From Bradyrhizobium viridifuturi (lineage in GTDB: Bacteria > Pseudomonadota > Alphaproteobacteria > Rhizobiales > Xanthobacteraceae), in assembly GCF_001238275.1 (NCBI RefSeq), contig NZ_LGTB01000027.1, positions 59,784 through 123,783 of the forward strand: a stretch of 64,000 nt of DNA, in the 5' to 3' direction. Position 1 is the first letter of the stretch, and each line of letters starts with the position of its first letter. Position numbers and translations under genes: made by a program. Below the pieces are notes generated by a model. The model ran no database searches, was not told the DNA's origin, and saw only the letters and a list, made by a program, of their open reading frames with translations. Below are positions 38,348-48,720 of this stretch, piece after piece.

Positions 38348-38861
38348 TTACGTACCTCCCGGTTTTGTCGTCTTTTTTGCGAACGCTATTTCATGAAGAC
38401 AAACTCATTCCTGCTGCCCCAAATGATCCCGAAGAGATCACAGTCTCGAAGACCAAGGGCGATTTGACATCGCTGTTAGGAATTGGGCGCGCGGCGCGGC
38501 TCTCTGTTCTTCCTGCATCGCAGGATGCGGCAGCTACGGCGCTCCGATGCGGCAGATTGCCTCACTCCTTCCGAAGCACAAATTCGCAATTCGTCTAACT
38601 TTGCTGCGGTTGTCCCGTCTCGACTAACGGACACGCCGTGTTCGACTTGCTGCCGTGCAGCATCGGACGTTCGCCGCAACATGAACTTTGCGAAGGAATC
38701 CCGATCGCTCGGGAAAATGAATCGGACATCGCCCGCGGCGCATCGCAAACGTCCGATACGGCTACCGCATCGTGCGGAAGAGCGCGAAGCGGCCTTCCGG
38801 AAAAATCATGCTCGAACAAGAATCCAAAGCGCGATGATGCATCACCCGATTGCATCGTGCT
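38348..38861. other. Intergenic region between the Liv operon and the TfoX-domain gene
   Basis: These 514 bases should contain the promoter of the Liv operon (minus strand) and the end region of the TfoX gene. Open frames of about 90 codons exist on both strands, but none has a convincing ribosome-binding site together with protein-like composition, so I call none of them. Confidence 0.4.
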
Positions 38862-39341
38862 TTAGCGAGTCCGGCGCACCCGCTTCGCTTTGCTTCGGCT
38901 GGATTTCTTTTTCGGGTGCGCTTTCCGGAGCGACGATCGTTTTGTGGCGGGCTTCTTCACCGGCTCGCTGCTCAGAACCGTCTTCGCGCGAGGCTTCGCC
39001 TTGCGCGTGCGCGGCCGCTTGCGCAACGCCGCACGTTGGGCCGCGCCGAGCGCAAGGCGTGCCCAGACGGCGAGCTCCTCGGCATCGTCGAACAGCCGCG
39101 CCGGCAGTTGCCAATAGGAGTTCACCGTGACCGTCTTCGAACTCGTCTGGTACTGGAACGGCTTCGAGCCCTCCGCCTCGAATTGCGGGATGGTCTCTTC
39201 GTCGGCGCGAAAGTAGAGCCCGGCACGCAAGGCCAGCGCGAAGTTGGTGCCGTCGGCGGAGATACCGTAACCGGAGAACATCCGGCGCAGCGTGACCGGG
39301 CCGAAATCGACGAACAGGTCGGTGAGAAATTCACGGTCCAT
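38862..39341 (-). CDS. TfoX N-terminal-domain protein with basic tail
   Basis: A 159-residue protein. Residues 1-105 match the TfoX N-terminal domain (LFVDFGPVTLRRMFSGYGIS, then LYFRADEET and FQYQTSSKTV), a small fold found alone or in the competence regulator TfoX. Residues 107-159 are almost entirely Lys, Arg, Ala, Ser and Pro, like a histone H1 or AlgP tail, suggesting nucleic-acid contact. The start at 39341 follows GAGGGTGG; the frame is open to 39365. It is not evidently part of the suf operon, whose last gene is 147 bases upstream. Confidence 0.8.
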   Translation of the reverse strand: MDREFLTDLFVDFGPVTLRRMFSGYGISADGTNFALALRAGLYFRADEETIPQFEAEGSKPFQYQTSSKTVTVNSYWQLPARLFDDAEELAVWARLALGAAQRAALRKRPRTRKAKPRAKTVLSSEPVKKPATKRSSLRKAHPKKKSSRSKAKRVRRTR

Positions 39342-39487
39342 GTGCCCACCCTCATTGCAGCGCAACCGGACACGCCTGCCGAGCCCGCTGGCTGAGCAGT
39401 ATGGTCGACGAGTACGTCGACCCGCAACGATGGTGGCATCTGGTTCAAAGCGCGAGCGCGATTGCGCGCTCGCCGGTGCGGCAGCGA

Positions 39488-39886
39488 TCAGACCGTTGCC
39501 GGCTTGAGCTGCACCGATTCGCCGCAGCCGCAGGCGGAGACCTGGTTCGGGTTGTTGAACACGAACTGGGCCTGCATCTTGTCGGCAACGTAGTCCATCT
39601 CGGTGCCGAGCAGGAACAGCACGGCCTTCGGATCGACCAGGATCTTGACGCCCTTGTCCTCGACCACTTCGTCGGTCGGACGGATTTCATGGGCGTATTC
39701 GACGGTGTAGGACTGACCGGCGCAGCCGCCGTTCTTGATGCCGACGCGCAGGCCGACGATCTCGGAATCGGCGCGCTTGGTGAGCTCGCTGATCCGCTCC
39801 GCCGCCGCGTCGGTCAGCTTCATGACCTGCGGTCGCGGCCGCTTCGGCTTGGCTGGGGTTGGTGAAGCTTGCGTCATGTCACTCAT
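39488..39886 (-). CDS. sufA: HesB/IscA-family Fe-S carrier (SufA)
   Basis: A 132-residue A-type carrier that receives clusters from SufBCD and passes them to apoproteins. The three cysteine ligands are in NGGCAGQSY and the C-terminal ACGCGE. A polar Lys/Pro-rich leader of about 20 residues precedes the domain (VMKLTDAAAERISELTKRAD). It is the last gene of the suf run, 65 bases after sufT. Confidence 0.9.
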   Translation of the reverse strand: MSDMTQASPTPAKPKRPRPQVMKLTDAAAERISELTKRADSEIVGLRVGIKNGGCAGQSYTVEYAHEIRPTDEVVEDKGVKILVDPKAVLFLLGTEMDYVADKMQAQFVFNNPNQVSACGCGESVQLKPATV

Positions 39887-39951
39887 GTGGTCAGTCCCAG
39901 CGGCAAATCAATTGCCGATCTTCTCGAGCCTAAGTCCAATCCCCTAACGCA

Positions 39952-40323
39952 TCACCACATATTGAGGACGAGGCGCGCCTCGTCCGACATCCGGTCCGGC
40001 GTCCAAGCCGGATCCCAGACCAGATTGACGTTGACGACACCGACGCCGGGAACGCTGGCAACCGCGTTCTCGACCATGGTCGGCAGTTCGCCGGCAGCCG
40101 GGCAGTTCGGCGTGGTCAGGGTCATCAGGATGTCGACCGAACGATCATCCTTCAGGTCGACCTTGTAGATCAGGCCGAGCTCGTAGATGTCGGCCGGGAT
40201 TTCCGGATCGAACACCGTCTTCAGCGCCGCGACGATCTCGCCGCTCATGCGCTCGGTCTCCTCCGCCGGCAGTGCCGAGGTGGTTTCCATGGTGGCCGTC
40301 TTGACTTCGGCTGTATCGGTCAT
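39952..40323 (-). CDS. sufT: SufT / MIP18-like Fe-S assembly protein (DUF59)
   Basis: A 123-residue protein of the DUF59 family, linked to Fe-S cluster maturation. VFDPEIPADIYELGLIYKVD and MTLTTPNCPAAGELP, with its single cysteine, are the family blocks. ATG 40323 overlaps the sufS stop (ATGA). It occupies the usual place between sufS and sufA in alphaproteobacterial operons. Confidence 0.9.
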   Translation of the reverse strand: MTDTAEVKTATMETTSALPAEETERMSGEIVAALKTVFDPEIPADIYELGLIYKVDLKDDRSVDILMTLTTPNCPAAGELPTMVENAVASVPGVGVVNVNLVWDPAWTPDRMSDEARLVLNMW

Positions 40324-41567
40324 GCGAACAATTCCCGCGCCTTGATCAGCGCCTGCGCCAGATGGTCGACTTCTTCCCTTGTATTATACATCCCGAAGGA
40401 CGCACGGCAGGTAGCCGTCACGTTGAACCGCTCTAAAAGCGGCATCACGCAATGCGTGCCGGCGCGCACCGCGATGCCCTGGCGGTCGATCACGGTCGCG
40501 ACGTCGTGGGGGTGCGCTCCCTTCATCTCGAAGGAGATCACCGGGCCCTTGTTGCGGGCGGTTCCGATCACCCGCAGCGAATTGATCTCGCGCAGGCGAT
40601 CCTGCGCATAGGTGAGCAAATCATGCTCATGCGCGGCGATCCGCTCCTTGCCGATGGAATTGACGTAGTCGATCGCGGCGCCGAGCCCGATCGCCTCGAC
40701 GATCGGCGGCGTCCCGGCCTCGAACTTGTGCGGCGGATCGCCATAGGTGACCCAGTCCTTGGCCACTTCGCGGATCATCTCGCCGCCGCCGTTGAACGGC
40801 CGCATCGCGACCAGATGCTCGTGCTTGGCGTAGAGCGCGCCGATGCCGGTCGGCCCGTACACCTTGTGGCCGGTAAAGGCATAGAAATCGCAGTCGAGGT
40901 CCTGGACGTCGATCGGCAGATGCACCGCGCCCTGCGCGCCGTCGACCAGCACCGGAATGCCGCGGGCGTGCGCCAGCCGGATCACCTCCTTGACCGGGAC
41001 CAGCGTGCCCAGCGCGTTCGACATCTGAGTGATGGCGACGATCTTGGTGCGCGACGTCAGGAGCTTCTCGAATTCCTCGATCAGGAAGTTGCCTTCATCG
41101 TCGACCGGCGCCCACTTGATCACGGCACCCTGGCGCTCCCTGAGGAAGTGCCACGGCACGATGTTGGAGTGGTGCTCCATGATCGAGAGGACGATCTCGT
41201 CGCCCTCCTTGATGTTCTCTCCGCCCCAGGACGACGCCACCAGATTGATCGCCTCGGTGACGTTGCGGGTGAAGATGATCTCCTCACTGCGGCGCGCGTT
41301 GATGAACTGCGCGACCTTGCCGCGGGCGCCCTCATAGGCCTCCGTCGCGGCATTGGCGAGGTAGTGCAGGCCGCGATGCACGTTGGCGTATTCGCTCTTG
41401 TAGGCCTCGGTCATGCGGTCGAGCACCGCATTCGGCTTCTGCGCCGAGGCCGCGTTGTCGAAATAGACCAGCGGCTTGCCGTAGATCTGCATGGCGAGCG
41501 CCGGGAAATCCTGCCGCACCAGCGCGACGTCGTAAGAACCGTTGGCGACCGCCTTGTGCATGCTCAC
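40320..41567 (-). CDS. sufS: Cysteine desulfurase SufS (type II)
   Basis: A 415-residue PLP enzyme that takes sulfur from cysteine as a persulfide for cluster assembly. The PLP lysine is in FTGHKVYGPTGIG and the catalytic cysteine in VRAGTHCVMPLLER. LVYFDNAASAQKP opens the fold. The start is GTG 41567, overlapping the sufD stop (GTGA); an ATG two codons later is an alternative. SufE is not visible in the window. Confidence 0.93.
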   Translation of the reverse strand: MSMHKAVANGSYDVALVRQDFPALAMQIYGKPLVYFDNAASAQKPNAVLDRMTEAYKSEYANVHRGLHYLANAATEAYEGARGKVAQFINARRSEEIIFTRNVTEAINLVASSWGGENIKEGDEIVLSIMEHHSNIVPWHFLRERQGAVIKWAPVDDEGNFLIEEFEKLLTSRTKIVAITQMSNALGTLVPVKEVIRLAHARGIPVLVDGAQGAVHLPIDVQDLDCDFYAFTGHKVYGPTGIGALYAKHEHLVAMRPFNGGGEMIREVAKDWVTYGDPPHKFEAGTPPIVEAIGLGAAIDYVNSIGKERIAAHEHDLLTYAQDRLREINSLRVIGTARNKGPVISFEMKGAHPHDVATVIDRQGIAVRAGTHCVMPLLERFNVTATCRASFGMYNTREEVDHLAQALIKARELFA

Positions 41568-42886
41568 GCCCTCGCCTCCAGCCAGCGCTGCGCGGTGGCA
41601 ATTGCCACCTCACGCAACGCGTCGCTGGCAATGCTTTCGATCGCCTCGCCGACAAAGGCCTGGATCAGAAGCGCCTGCGCTTCCTTCTCGGGCAGTCCGC
41701 GGGCGCGCATGTAGAACAGCAGGCTCTCGTCGAGCGCACCGGTGGTCGCACCGTGACCGCAGGTGACGTCGTCGGCGAAGATTTCGAGCTCCGGCTTGTT
41801 GTCGGCTTCCGCGTCGTCGGACAGCAGCAGCGCGCGCGTCATCATCTTGGCGTCGGTCTTCTGCGCGTCCGGACGGACGATGATGCGGCCCTGGAATACG
41901 GAATGGGCGCGGTCGTCGACGACGGCACGGAAGATCTCGCGGCTCGCGCAGTGCGGCACCGCGTGATCCATGAACAGCGTGGTGTCGGCGTGTTGCGTGC
42001 CGTTGATCAGGTTGACGCCGTTGGTCTCGACCTTCGAGCCCTCGCCGGCGCAGGTCACCGTCAGCTGGTAGCGGCTGACATGACCGCCCGAGGTCAGGCC
42101 GAAGGTGTTGAAATGGGCGTGGGCGCCGAGCGACACCGTCGCCGAGGAAATGTTGAAGGCATCGACGCTGTCTTCGATCAGACGCACGTGATCGAGCCGT
42201 GCGTTGTCCCCGATCGAAACGATCAGCCCGTCATGGGCCTGATAGGCCTTGGCGCCCTCGCCGGCGAGATAGCTCTCGACCAGCGTCACGCCGGCATCGC
42301 GGCCGAGCCGGAGCAGCGAACGCGTGAACATCGAGGCCGGGGCCGTTCCGGATGCGACGTGTACGATGTGCAGCGGCTGCACCAGCACCGTGCCGTCCGC
42401 GACCTCGATGACGACGCCATCGGTCGCCATCGCACCGTTCAGCGCAATCATCGGATTGGAGACGTCGGTCGCGATGGCCTGCGTCGAGAGTGCGCCGTCG
42501 CCGGCGTCGAGCACTTCGCGCAGCGGGCGGATGGTGAGGCCCTTGTCGAGATTGCCGAGATCGGAGAGATCAGCAGCGAACGCGCCATCGACCAGCACCA
42601 GGCGGCGTACGCCGTCGATCGCCCGCAGCTTGACCGCGGCAGCAGCGCGACCCAGCGCCGCGGCATCCGGCGCAGGCGCGAGCGGCAGCACCTCGCGCAT
42701 CAGCGCGCGCAGGTCAGTGTATTTCCAATCCTCGATCCGGCGATGCGGCAGGCCCAAGCGCTCATAGGCGTCGAACGCCTGGCGGCGCTGATCGGCGATC
42801 TTGCCCTTGCCCGGCAGACGGTCGCGCGCGACGGCGAATGCATCGCTCAGCGCGCGCCCGGTCTCGGTCTTTGCGACAACGTTCAT
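41564..42886 (-). CDS. sufD: Fe-S scaffold subunit SufD
   Basis: A 440-residue subunit of the SufBC2D scaffold. The N-terminal helical part (GLPHRRIEDWKYTDLRALMR) is followed by the right-handed beta-helix and the C-terminal core HGATTGALDESLLFYMRARG, shared with SufB. LMRARGL-type endings and EAQALLIQAFVGEAIE match the family. ATG 42886 follows the sufC stop by 17 bases. It is complete, unlike its partner sufB. Confidence 0.92.
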   Translation of the reverse strand: MNVVAKTETGRALSDAFAVARDRLPGKGKIADQRRQAFDAYERLGLPHRRIEDWKYTDLRALMREVLPLAPAPDAAALGRAAAAVKLRAIDGVRRLVLVDGAFAADLSDLGNLDKGLTIRPLREVLDAGDGALSTQAIATDVSNPMIALNGAMATDGVVIEVADGTVLVQPLHIVHVASGTAPASMFTRSLLRLGRDAGVTLVESYLAGEGAKAYQAHDGLIVSIGDNARLDHVRLIEDSVDAFNISSATVSLGAHAHFNTFGLTSGGHVSRYQLTVTCAGEGSKVETNGVNLINGTQHADTTLFMDHAVPHCASREIFRAVVDDRAHSVFQGRIIVRPDAQKTDAKMMTRALLLSDDAEADNKPELEIFADDVTCGHGATTGALDESLLFYMRARGLPEKEAQALLIQAFVGEAIESIASDALREVAIATAQRWLEARA

Positions 42887-42903
42887 CTGAGAACCCGTAT
42901 CCG

Positions 42904-43656
<753 letters not shown>

Positions 43657-43714
43657 CTGATTTTTCCTGAGCATCACCCCGAGGCGCGTCGGCCGCGCCC
43701 TCACACGGGATGGA

Positions 43715-45210
<1,496 letters not shown>

Positions 45211-45292
45211 TCATATCCTCCGCTCGCGGTTTCAAGGACCGCGGTGGATCTCAGTTCCGAAATTCTCTTACGATGCTTGAAGACGAAATCCG

Positions 45293-45308
45293 CTTAGAAC
45301 AGTTCAAG
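45293..45308. promoter_or_regulatory. Possible Irr-type iron control element (half match)
   Basis: CTTAGAACAGTTCAAG resembles the ICE motif TTTAGAA-N3-TTCTAAA bound by Irr in Bradyrhizobium. The left half matches at six of seven positions and the right half only in TTC and one A. It lies 83 bases upstream of the sufB start and overlaps the nifS stop. Iron control of suf would make sense, but the match is incomplete. Confidence 0.25.
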
Positions 45309-46461
45309 CTGTGTTTCGTCGTTCCCCCTTAACTAAGGTATCGGCGAGCTTTCGCCAAGCCTTGAGGGTCAAATCCACGTCTGTCTCCGTGGTAGACCAG
45401 CCAAGACTGAGCCGCACCGCTCCCTGGGACACCTCCGAACGGTACCCCATTGCCTCCAAGACGTGGGACGGCTGGACCTTGCCGGACGAACAGGCGGAAC
45501 CGGAGGACACCGCGATTCCCCCGAGGTCGAACCCGATCACGGCCGTTTCGGCCTTCATCCCCGGTGCGGTGAAAAGAACGGTATTCGGCAACCGTTTTAC
45601 GTCGTCGGAGAACACCAGCAGGTCCGGCGTCTGCCGCAGCCCGTGCTCGAGCCGGTCACGCAGTCCCCTGACGCGGGCGGCGTCGGCCTTCAACGCCGCC
45701 ATCGCGGCCTTCGCAGCCGCACCAAAGCCTGCGATCCCCGCGACGTTCTCGGTCCCGGCCCGCCGCCCGAGCTCCTGCCCGCCGCCGCGCAGCGACGCCT
45801 CCAGTCCTTCGACGCCTTCGGCGAGCACCAGCGCGCCGGTGCCCTTCGGTCCGCCGATCTTGTGCGCCGACAGCGTCACGAGATCGGCCTGGGTCGAAGC
45901 GAGGTCGAACGGAATCTTGCCGAACGCCTGGATCGCATCGACATGCAGCAGGCCGCCGGCCGCGTGGACGATCGCGGCGACGTCGGCCACTGGCTGGATG
46001 GCGCCAGTCTCGTTGTTGGCCAGCATCACCGAGACCAAAGCTGGCGGACCTTCCGCCAGCAGCGCGCGCAGATGATCGAGATCGATCACCCCGGCGCGCG
46101 TGACATTGATGGTGCCGATCGCTTCACGCGAAAACCGCCCGCCCGCGAGGACGGACGCATGCTCGATCGCGGACACCAACAGCCGCTCGACCGGCGCGCC
46201 CGCACCGCGGTGCAATCCCGGCGTCAAGGCGAGCGCATTGGCTTCGGTCCCGCCGGAGACAAACACGACGTCCTGCGACCGGCCGCCGACCGCCTTCGCC
46301 ACCGCATTGCGCGCATCCTCGACCAGCCGGCGCGCGCGGCGTCCTTCGCTGTGCACCGAGGACGGGTTGCCGCTCAACTCCCACGCCGCAGCCATCGCCG
46401 CTTTCGCCTCCTGGCGAAGCGGCGTGGTGGCATTCCAGTCGAGATAGACGCGATCGGCCAT
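45304..46461 (-). CDS. Cysteine desulfurase, NifS/IscS type (type I)
   Basis: A 385-residue PLP enzyme. VYLDWNATTPLRQEA is the N-terminus, the PLP lysine is in LSAHKIGGPKGTG, and the catalytic cysteine is in AVSSGSACSSGK. This type I enzyme sits at the head of the suf operon as in related genomes, alongside the type II SufS. The start at 46461 (MADRVYLDW) is chosen; the frame is open to a TTG at 46479. Which desulfurase feeds SufBCD, and which serves tRNA thiolation, is not decided by sequence. Confidence 0.9.
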   Translation of the reverse strand: MADRVYLDWNATTPLRQEAKAAMAAAWELSGNPSSVHSEGRRARRLVEDARNAVAKAVGGRSQDVVFVSGGTEANALALTPGLHRGAGAPVERLLVSAIEHASVLAGGRFSREAIGTINVTRAGVIDLDHLRALLAEGPPALVSVMLANNETGAIQPVADVAAIVHAAGGLLHVDAIQAFGKIPFDLASTQADLVTLSAHKIGGPKGTGALVLAEGVEGLEASLRGGGQELGRRAGTENVAGIAGFGAAAKAAMAALKADAARVRGLRDRLEHGLRQTPDLLVFSDDVKRLPNTVLFTAPGMKAETAVIGFDLGGIAVSSGSACSSGKVQPSHVLEAMGYRSEVSQGAVRLSLGWSTTETDVDLTLKAWRKLADTLVKGERRNTA

Positions 46462-46866
46462 CGAGCTTGTCCGCGGCAACCACCGTGGTTGCGGCCTTCC
46501 ATTGCGACATAACGACAGTCGGGCGGCGAGACCAGATCAGAGTGAGCGGCGCCGGAGATTTTTCACGCCCACGGAAGACCTCACCTGTGCTGCCAGGCGA
46601 GACATCCGTTTGCGGCAAGCGCGATAGCAATGTGACAAACCAAAACTTCAGGTAGCCAACGAGCAATTCGGCGTGTTGATCCGGATCGCGCGTCGCCGCG
46701 CGGATTCACGCCGGCCAAGCGGCACAATTTCCTTGATTTTTGCCCCTTGCGTCATGCTAGAAGGCCCTCCAGCGTGCCGCCCAGCGGCGCCTGTGCCGAT
46801 TTCATCATGAGCCGCCCTGTTCGCGCCCCGCCGCTGAAGATGGCTCCAACCGGTTGATTGATCGAC

Positions 46867-46898
46867 GTCAATCAAGGGAACGCGTCAATCAAGGGAAC
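46867..46898 (+). repeat. Tandem duplication of the ribosome-binding region
   Basis: GTCAATCAAGGGAAC occurs at 46867-46881 and again at 46884-46898, a 17-base period, just before the ATG at 46902. Each copy contains AAGGGA. The rest of the 440-base gap 46462-46901 shows a weak TTGATT-N16-TGCTAG promoter candidate near 46732 and no gene. Confidence 0.7.
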
Positions 46899-46901
46899 AC
46901 A

Positions 46902-47549
46902 ATGCCTGAAGTGATTTTCACCGGCCCTGCTGGCCGTCTCGAGGGCCGCTATCATCCGGCCAAGCAGAAGAACGCGCCGATTGCGATGATCCTGCATCCG
47001 CATCCGCAGTTCCACGGCACGATGAACCACCAGATCGTCTATCAGTGCTACTACGCGTTCGCGCATCGCGGCTTCTCGGTGCTGCGCTTCAACTTTCGTG
47101 GCGTCGGCCGCAGCCAGGGCTCGTTCGATCACGGCACCGGCGAACTCTCCGATGCCGCAAGCGCGCTCGACTGGGCGCAGGCGATCAATCCCGAGGCGCG
47201 TGCCTGCTGGGTCGCGGGCTTCTCGTTCGGCGCCTGGATCGGCATGCAGCTCCTGATGCGCCGGCCGGAGGTCGAGGGCTTCATCTCGATCGCGCCGCCC
47301 GCCAATCTCTATGACTTCTCGTTCCTCGCGCCCTGCCCGTCGTCGGGCCTGATCGTGCACGGCGACAAGGATGCCGTGGTGCCGCCCAAGGACGTCAACA
47401 CGCTGGTCGAGAAGCTGAAGACGCAGAAGGGCATCGTGATCGACCAGCAGGTGATCCCCGGCGCCAACCACTTCTTCGACGGCAAGCTCGAGCCGCTGAT
47501 GGAGACGGTAACCGGCTATCTCGACATGCGCCTCGCCAACGTGCGGTGA
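46902..47549 (+). CDS. Alpha/beta-hydrolase of the YdeN/CocE-like small family
   Basis: A 215-residue cytoplasmic hydrolase. The oxyanion region is MILHPHPQFHGTMNHQIVY, the nucleophile elbow is AGFSFGAWIG, an acid lies in IVHGDKDAVVPP and the histidine in IPGANHFFDGKLE. The full triad is present, so it should be active as an esterase or peptidase; the substrate is unknown. The start at 46902 is preceded by the duplicated AAGGGA region; the frame is open to 46854. It is divergent from the nifS-suf operon. Confidence 0.85.
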   Translation: MPEVIFTGPAGRLEGRYHPAKQKNAPIAMILHPHPQFHGTMNHQIVYQCYYAFAHRGFSVLRFNFRGVGRSQGSFDHGTGELSDAASALDWAQAINPEARACWVAGFSFGAWIGMQLLMRRPEVEGFISIAPPANLYDFSFLAPCPSSGLIVHGDKDAVVPPKDVNTLVEKLKTQKGIVIDQQVIPGANHFFDGKLEPLMETVTGYLDMRLANVR

Positions 47550-47562
47550 CGCCGACGCTTTG

Positions 47563-47623
47563 GTAGCCCGGATGGAGCCAACGGCGCGCGCGAACGGGCG
47601 CCCGATGGCTCCATCCGGGCTAC
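47563..47623. repeat. Long perfect intergenic palindrome
   Basis: GTAGCCCGGATGGAGCCA (47563-47580) and TGGCTCCATCCGGGCTAC (47606-47623) are perfect 18-base arms with a 25-base GC-rich loop. They lie between the convergent hydrolase and SugE-like genes. Related GTAGCCCGGAT...ATCCGGGCTAC elements are dispersed in Bradyrhizobium genomes. It could act as a bidirectional terminator or be a mobile palindromic repeat. Confidence 0.75.
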
Positions 47624-47627
47624 GCAT

Positions 47628-47957
47628 TTACTCCGGCGCCAGCTTCAGCGCCGCGATCCCGATCAGCACCAATGCTATCCCCGTGACCTTCATCGGGTTC
47701 AACGCCTCGTTGAACAGCAGCACCCCCATGGTCAGCGTGCCGACCGCGCCGATGCCGGTCCAAACCGTGTAGGCGACGCCGACGCCGAGCACCTGCAGCG
47801 CGCGTCCGAGCAGGAACACGAACGCTGCGAGCAGCACGAGCGAGACCAGCGTCCAGCCGAGCCGCGTATAGCCCTCGGCATATTTCATCGAGATCGCCCA
47901 GCCGACGTCGAGAAGACCGGCGACGACCAGCGCGACCCAGGCAATGGAATGCGACAT
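47628..47957 (-). CDS. SMR-family transporter, SugE/Gdx-like
   Basis: A 109-residue four-helix inner-membrane protein of the small multidrug resistance family. VAYTVWTGIGAVGTLTMGVL and the N-terminal WVALVVAGLLDVGWAISMKY follow the SugE (guanidinium exporter) pattern. The membrane-embedded glutamate that is essential in SMR proteins is replaced by D17 here (codon GAC). It starts 3 bases after the GST stop, so both are probably one transcript. Export of guanidinium or quaternary ammonium compounds is inferred from family and is uncertain because of the substitution. Confidence 0.85.
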   Translation of the reverse strand: MSHSIAWVALVVAGLLDVGWAISMKYAEGYTRLGWTLVSLVLLAAFVFLLGRALQVLGVGVAYTVWTGIGAVGTLTMGVLLFNEALNPMKVTGIALVLIGIAALKLAPE

Positions 47958-47960
47958 GGC

Positions 47961-48638
47961 TTACGCGGCAAGCTTCAGCATGTGCGCGCGGTGGCCGACC
48001 AGGAACGCGTGCAACAGCGCGGGATAATCGGGCGACACCGCGCTGCGCACGCTCGGCCGCTGCGCCAGTGCGCTGCGCCAGGCACGGAGTTTTGGCGTAT
48101 GGGTGAATACCGCGAGGTCGGTCAGCTGATCGAACAGATCGAAATAACGGAAGATCGGCGCGAACACCGCATCGACCAGGCTGAACTTCTCACCGGCGAA
48201 GAACGGGCCGGCGCCGAGCGCAGCCTCGACGCGCGCGAATTTTGCCGCCACCGCCTGCCGCTTGCTCTCATGCGTCGCAGCATCAGTTGCGGTCTCCAGT
48301 CCCCAGAGATCACCGAGGATAGCCGAGCCGAACTCCATCCAGGCGCGATGCTCGGCGCGGGTGAGCGGATCCTGCGGATGCAGCTTCGCGCCGGCTTGCG
48401 TCTCCTCGATGTACTCGCAGATCACGTTGCTCTCGAACAGCGCGACCTCCTTGCCGTCGTCGCGGGTCACGACCAGCACCGGCACCTTGCCGAGCGGCGA
48501 GATCTTCAGGAACCAGTCCGGCTTGTTGGCGAGATCGATGTCGATCCGCTCGAACGGCACGCCCTTCTCCTGCAGCGCGATCACCGCGCGTTGTACATAG
48601 GGACAGAGCTTGTGGCTGATCAACTTCAGGACGGCCAT
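47961..48638 (-). CDS. Glutathione S-transferase
   Basis: A 225-residue protein. The N-terminal thioredoxin-fold domain begins AVLKLISHKLCPYVQRAVIA, with a CPYV active-site motif as in omega-like or dehydroascorbate-reductase-like GSTs. LGKVPVLV holds the conserved cis-proline, and FESNVICEYIEE binds glutathione. The C-terminal helical domain (residues 90-225) is present. MAVLKLISHK at 48638 is the natural start; the frame is open to 48671. A clear promoter with two symmetric sites lies upstream, and the SugE-like gene follows directly. Confidence 0.9.
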   Translation of the reverse strand: MAVLKLISHKLCPYVQRAVIALQEKGVPFERIDIDLANKPDWFLKISPLGKVPVLVVTRDDGKEVALFESNVICEYIEETQAGAKLHPQDPLTRAEHRAWMEFGSAILGDLWGLETATDAATHESKRQAVAAKFARVEAALGAGPFFAGEKFSLVDAVFAPIFRYFDLFDQLTDLAVFTHTPKLRAWRSALAQRPSVRSAVSPDYPALLHAFLVGHRAHMLKLAA

Positions 48639-48661
48639 GACGAACCTCGCGTTCAATGCAA

Positions 48662-48718
48662 CTGCATCCAACTAAATGCAGCGGCATGGAACTGTCAAGG
48701 TAGATGCATTTGCATCTA
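48662..48718 (-). promoter_or_regulatory. Promoter and paired operator-like palindromes of the GST-SMR operon
   Basis: On the minus strand TTGACA (48698-48693) and TTAGTT (48675-48670) are separated by 17 bases. One palindrome, TAGATGCA-TT-TGCATCTA (48701-48718), sits just upstream of the -35. A second, CTGCAT-N8-ATGCAG (48662-48681), covers the -10. Both share the TGCAT half-site, the pattern expected for a dimeric repressor such as a MarR-type protein encoded elsewhere. Confidence 0.6.
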
Positions 48719-48720
48719 AA

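Noticed and set aside
37076..38467. 463-codon plus-strand frame over the binding-protein gene
   Set aside because: Antisense shadow of the Liv binding protein; no motif and no ribosome-binding site.
38476..38865. Small open frames on both strands between the Liv operon and the TfoX gene
   Set aside because: No convincing start signals and no recognisable protein; kept only as an intergenic note.
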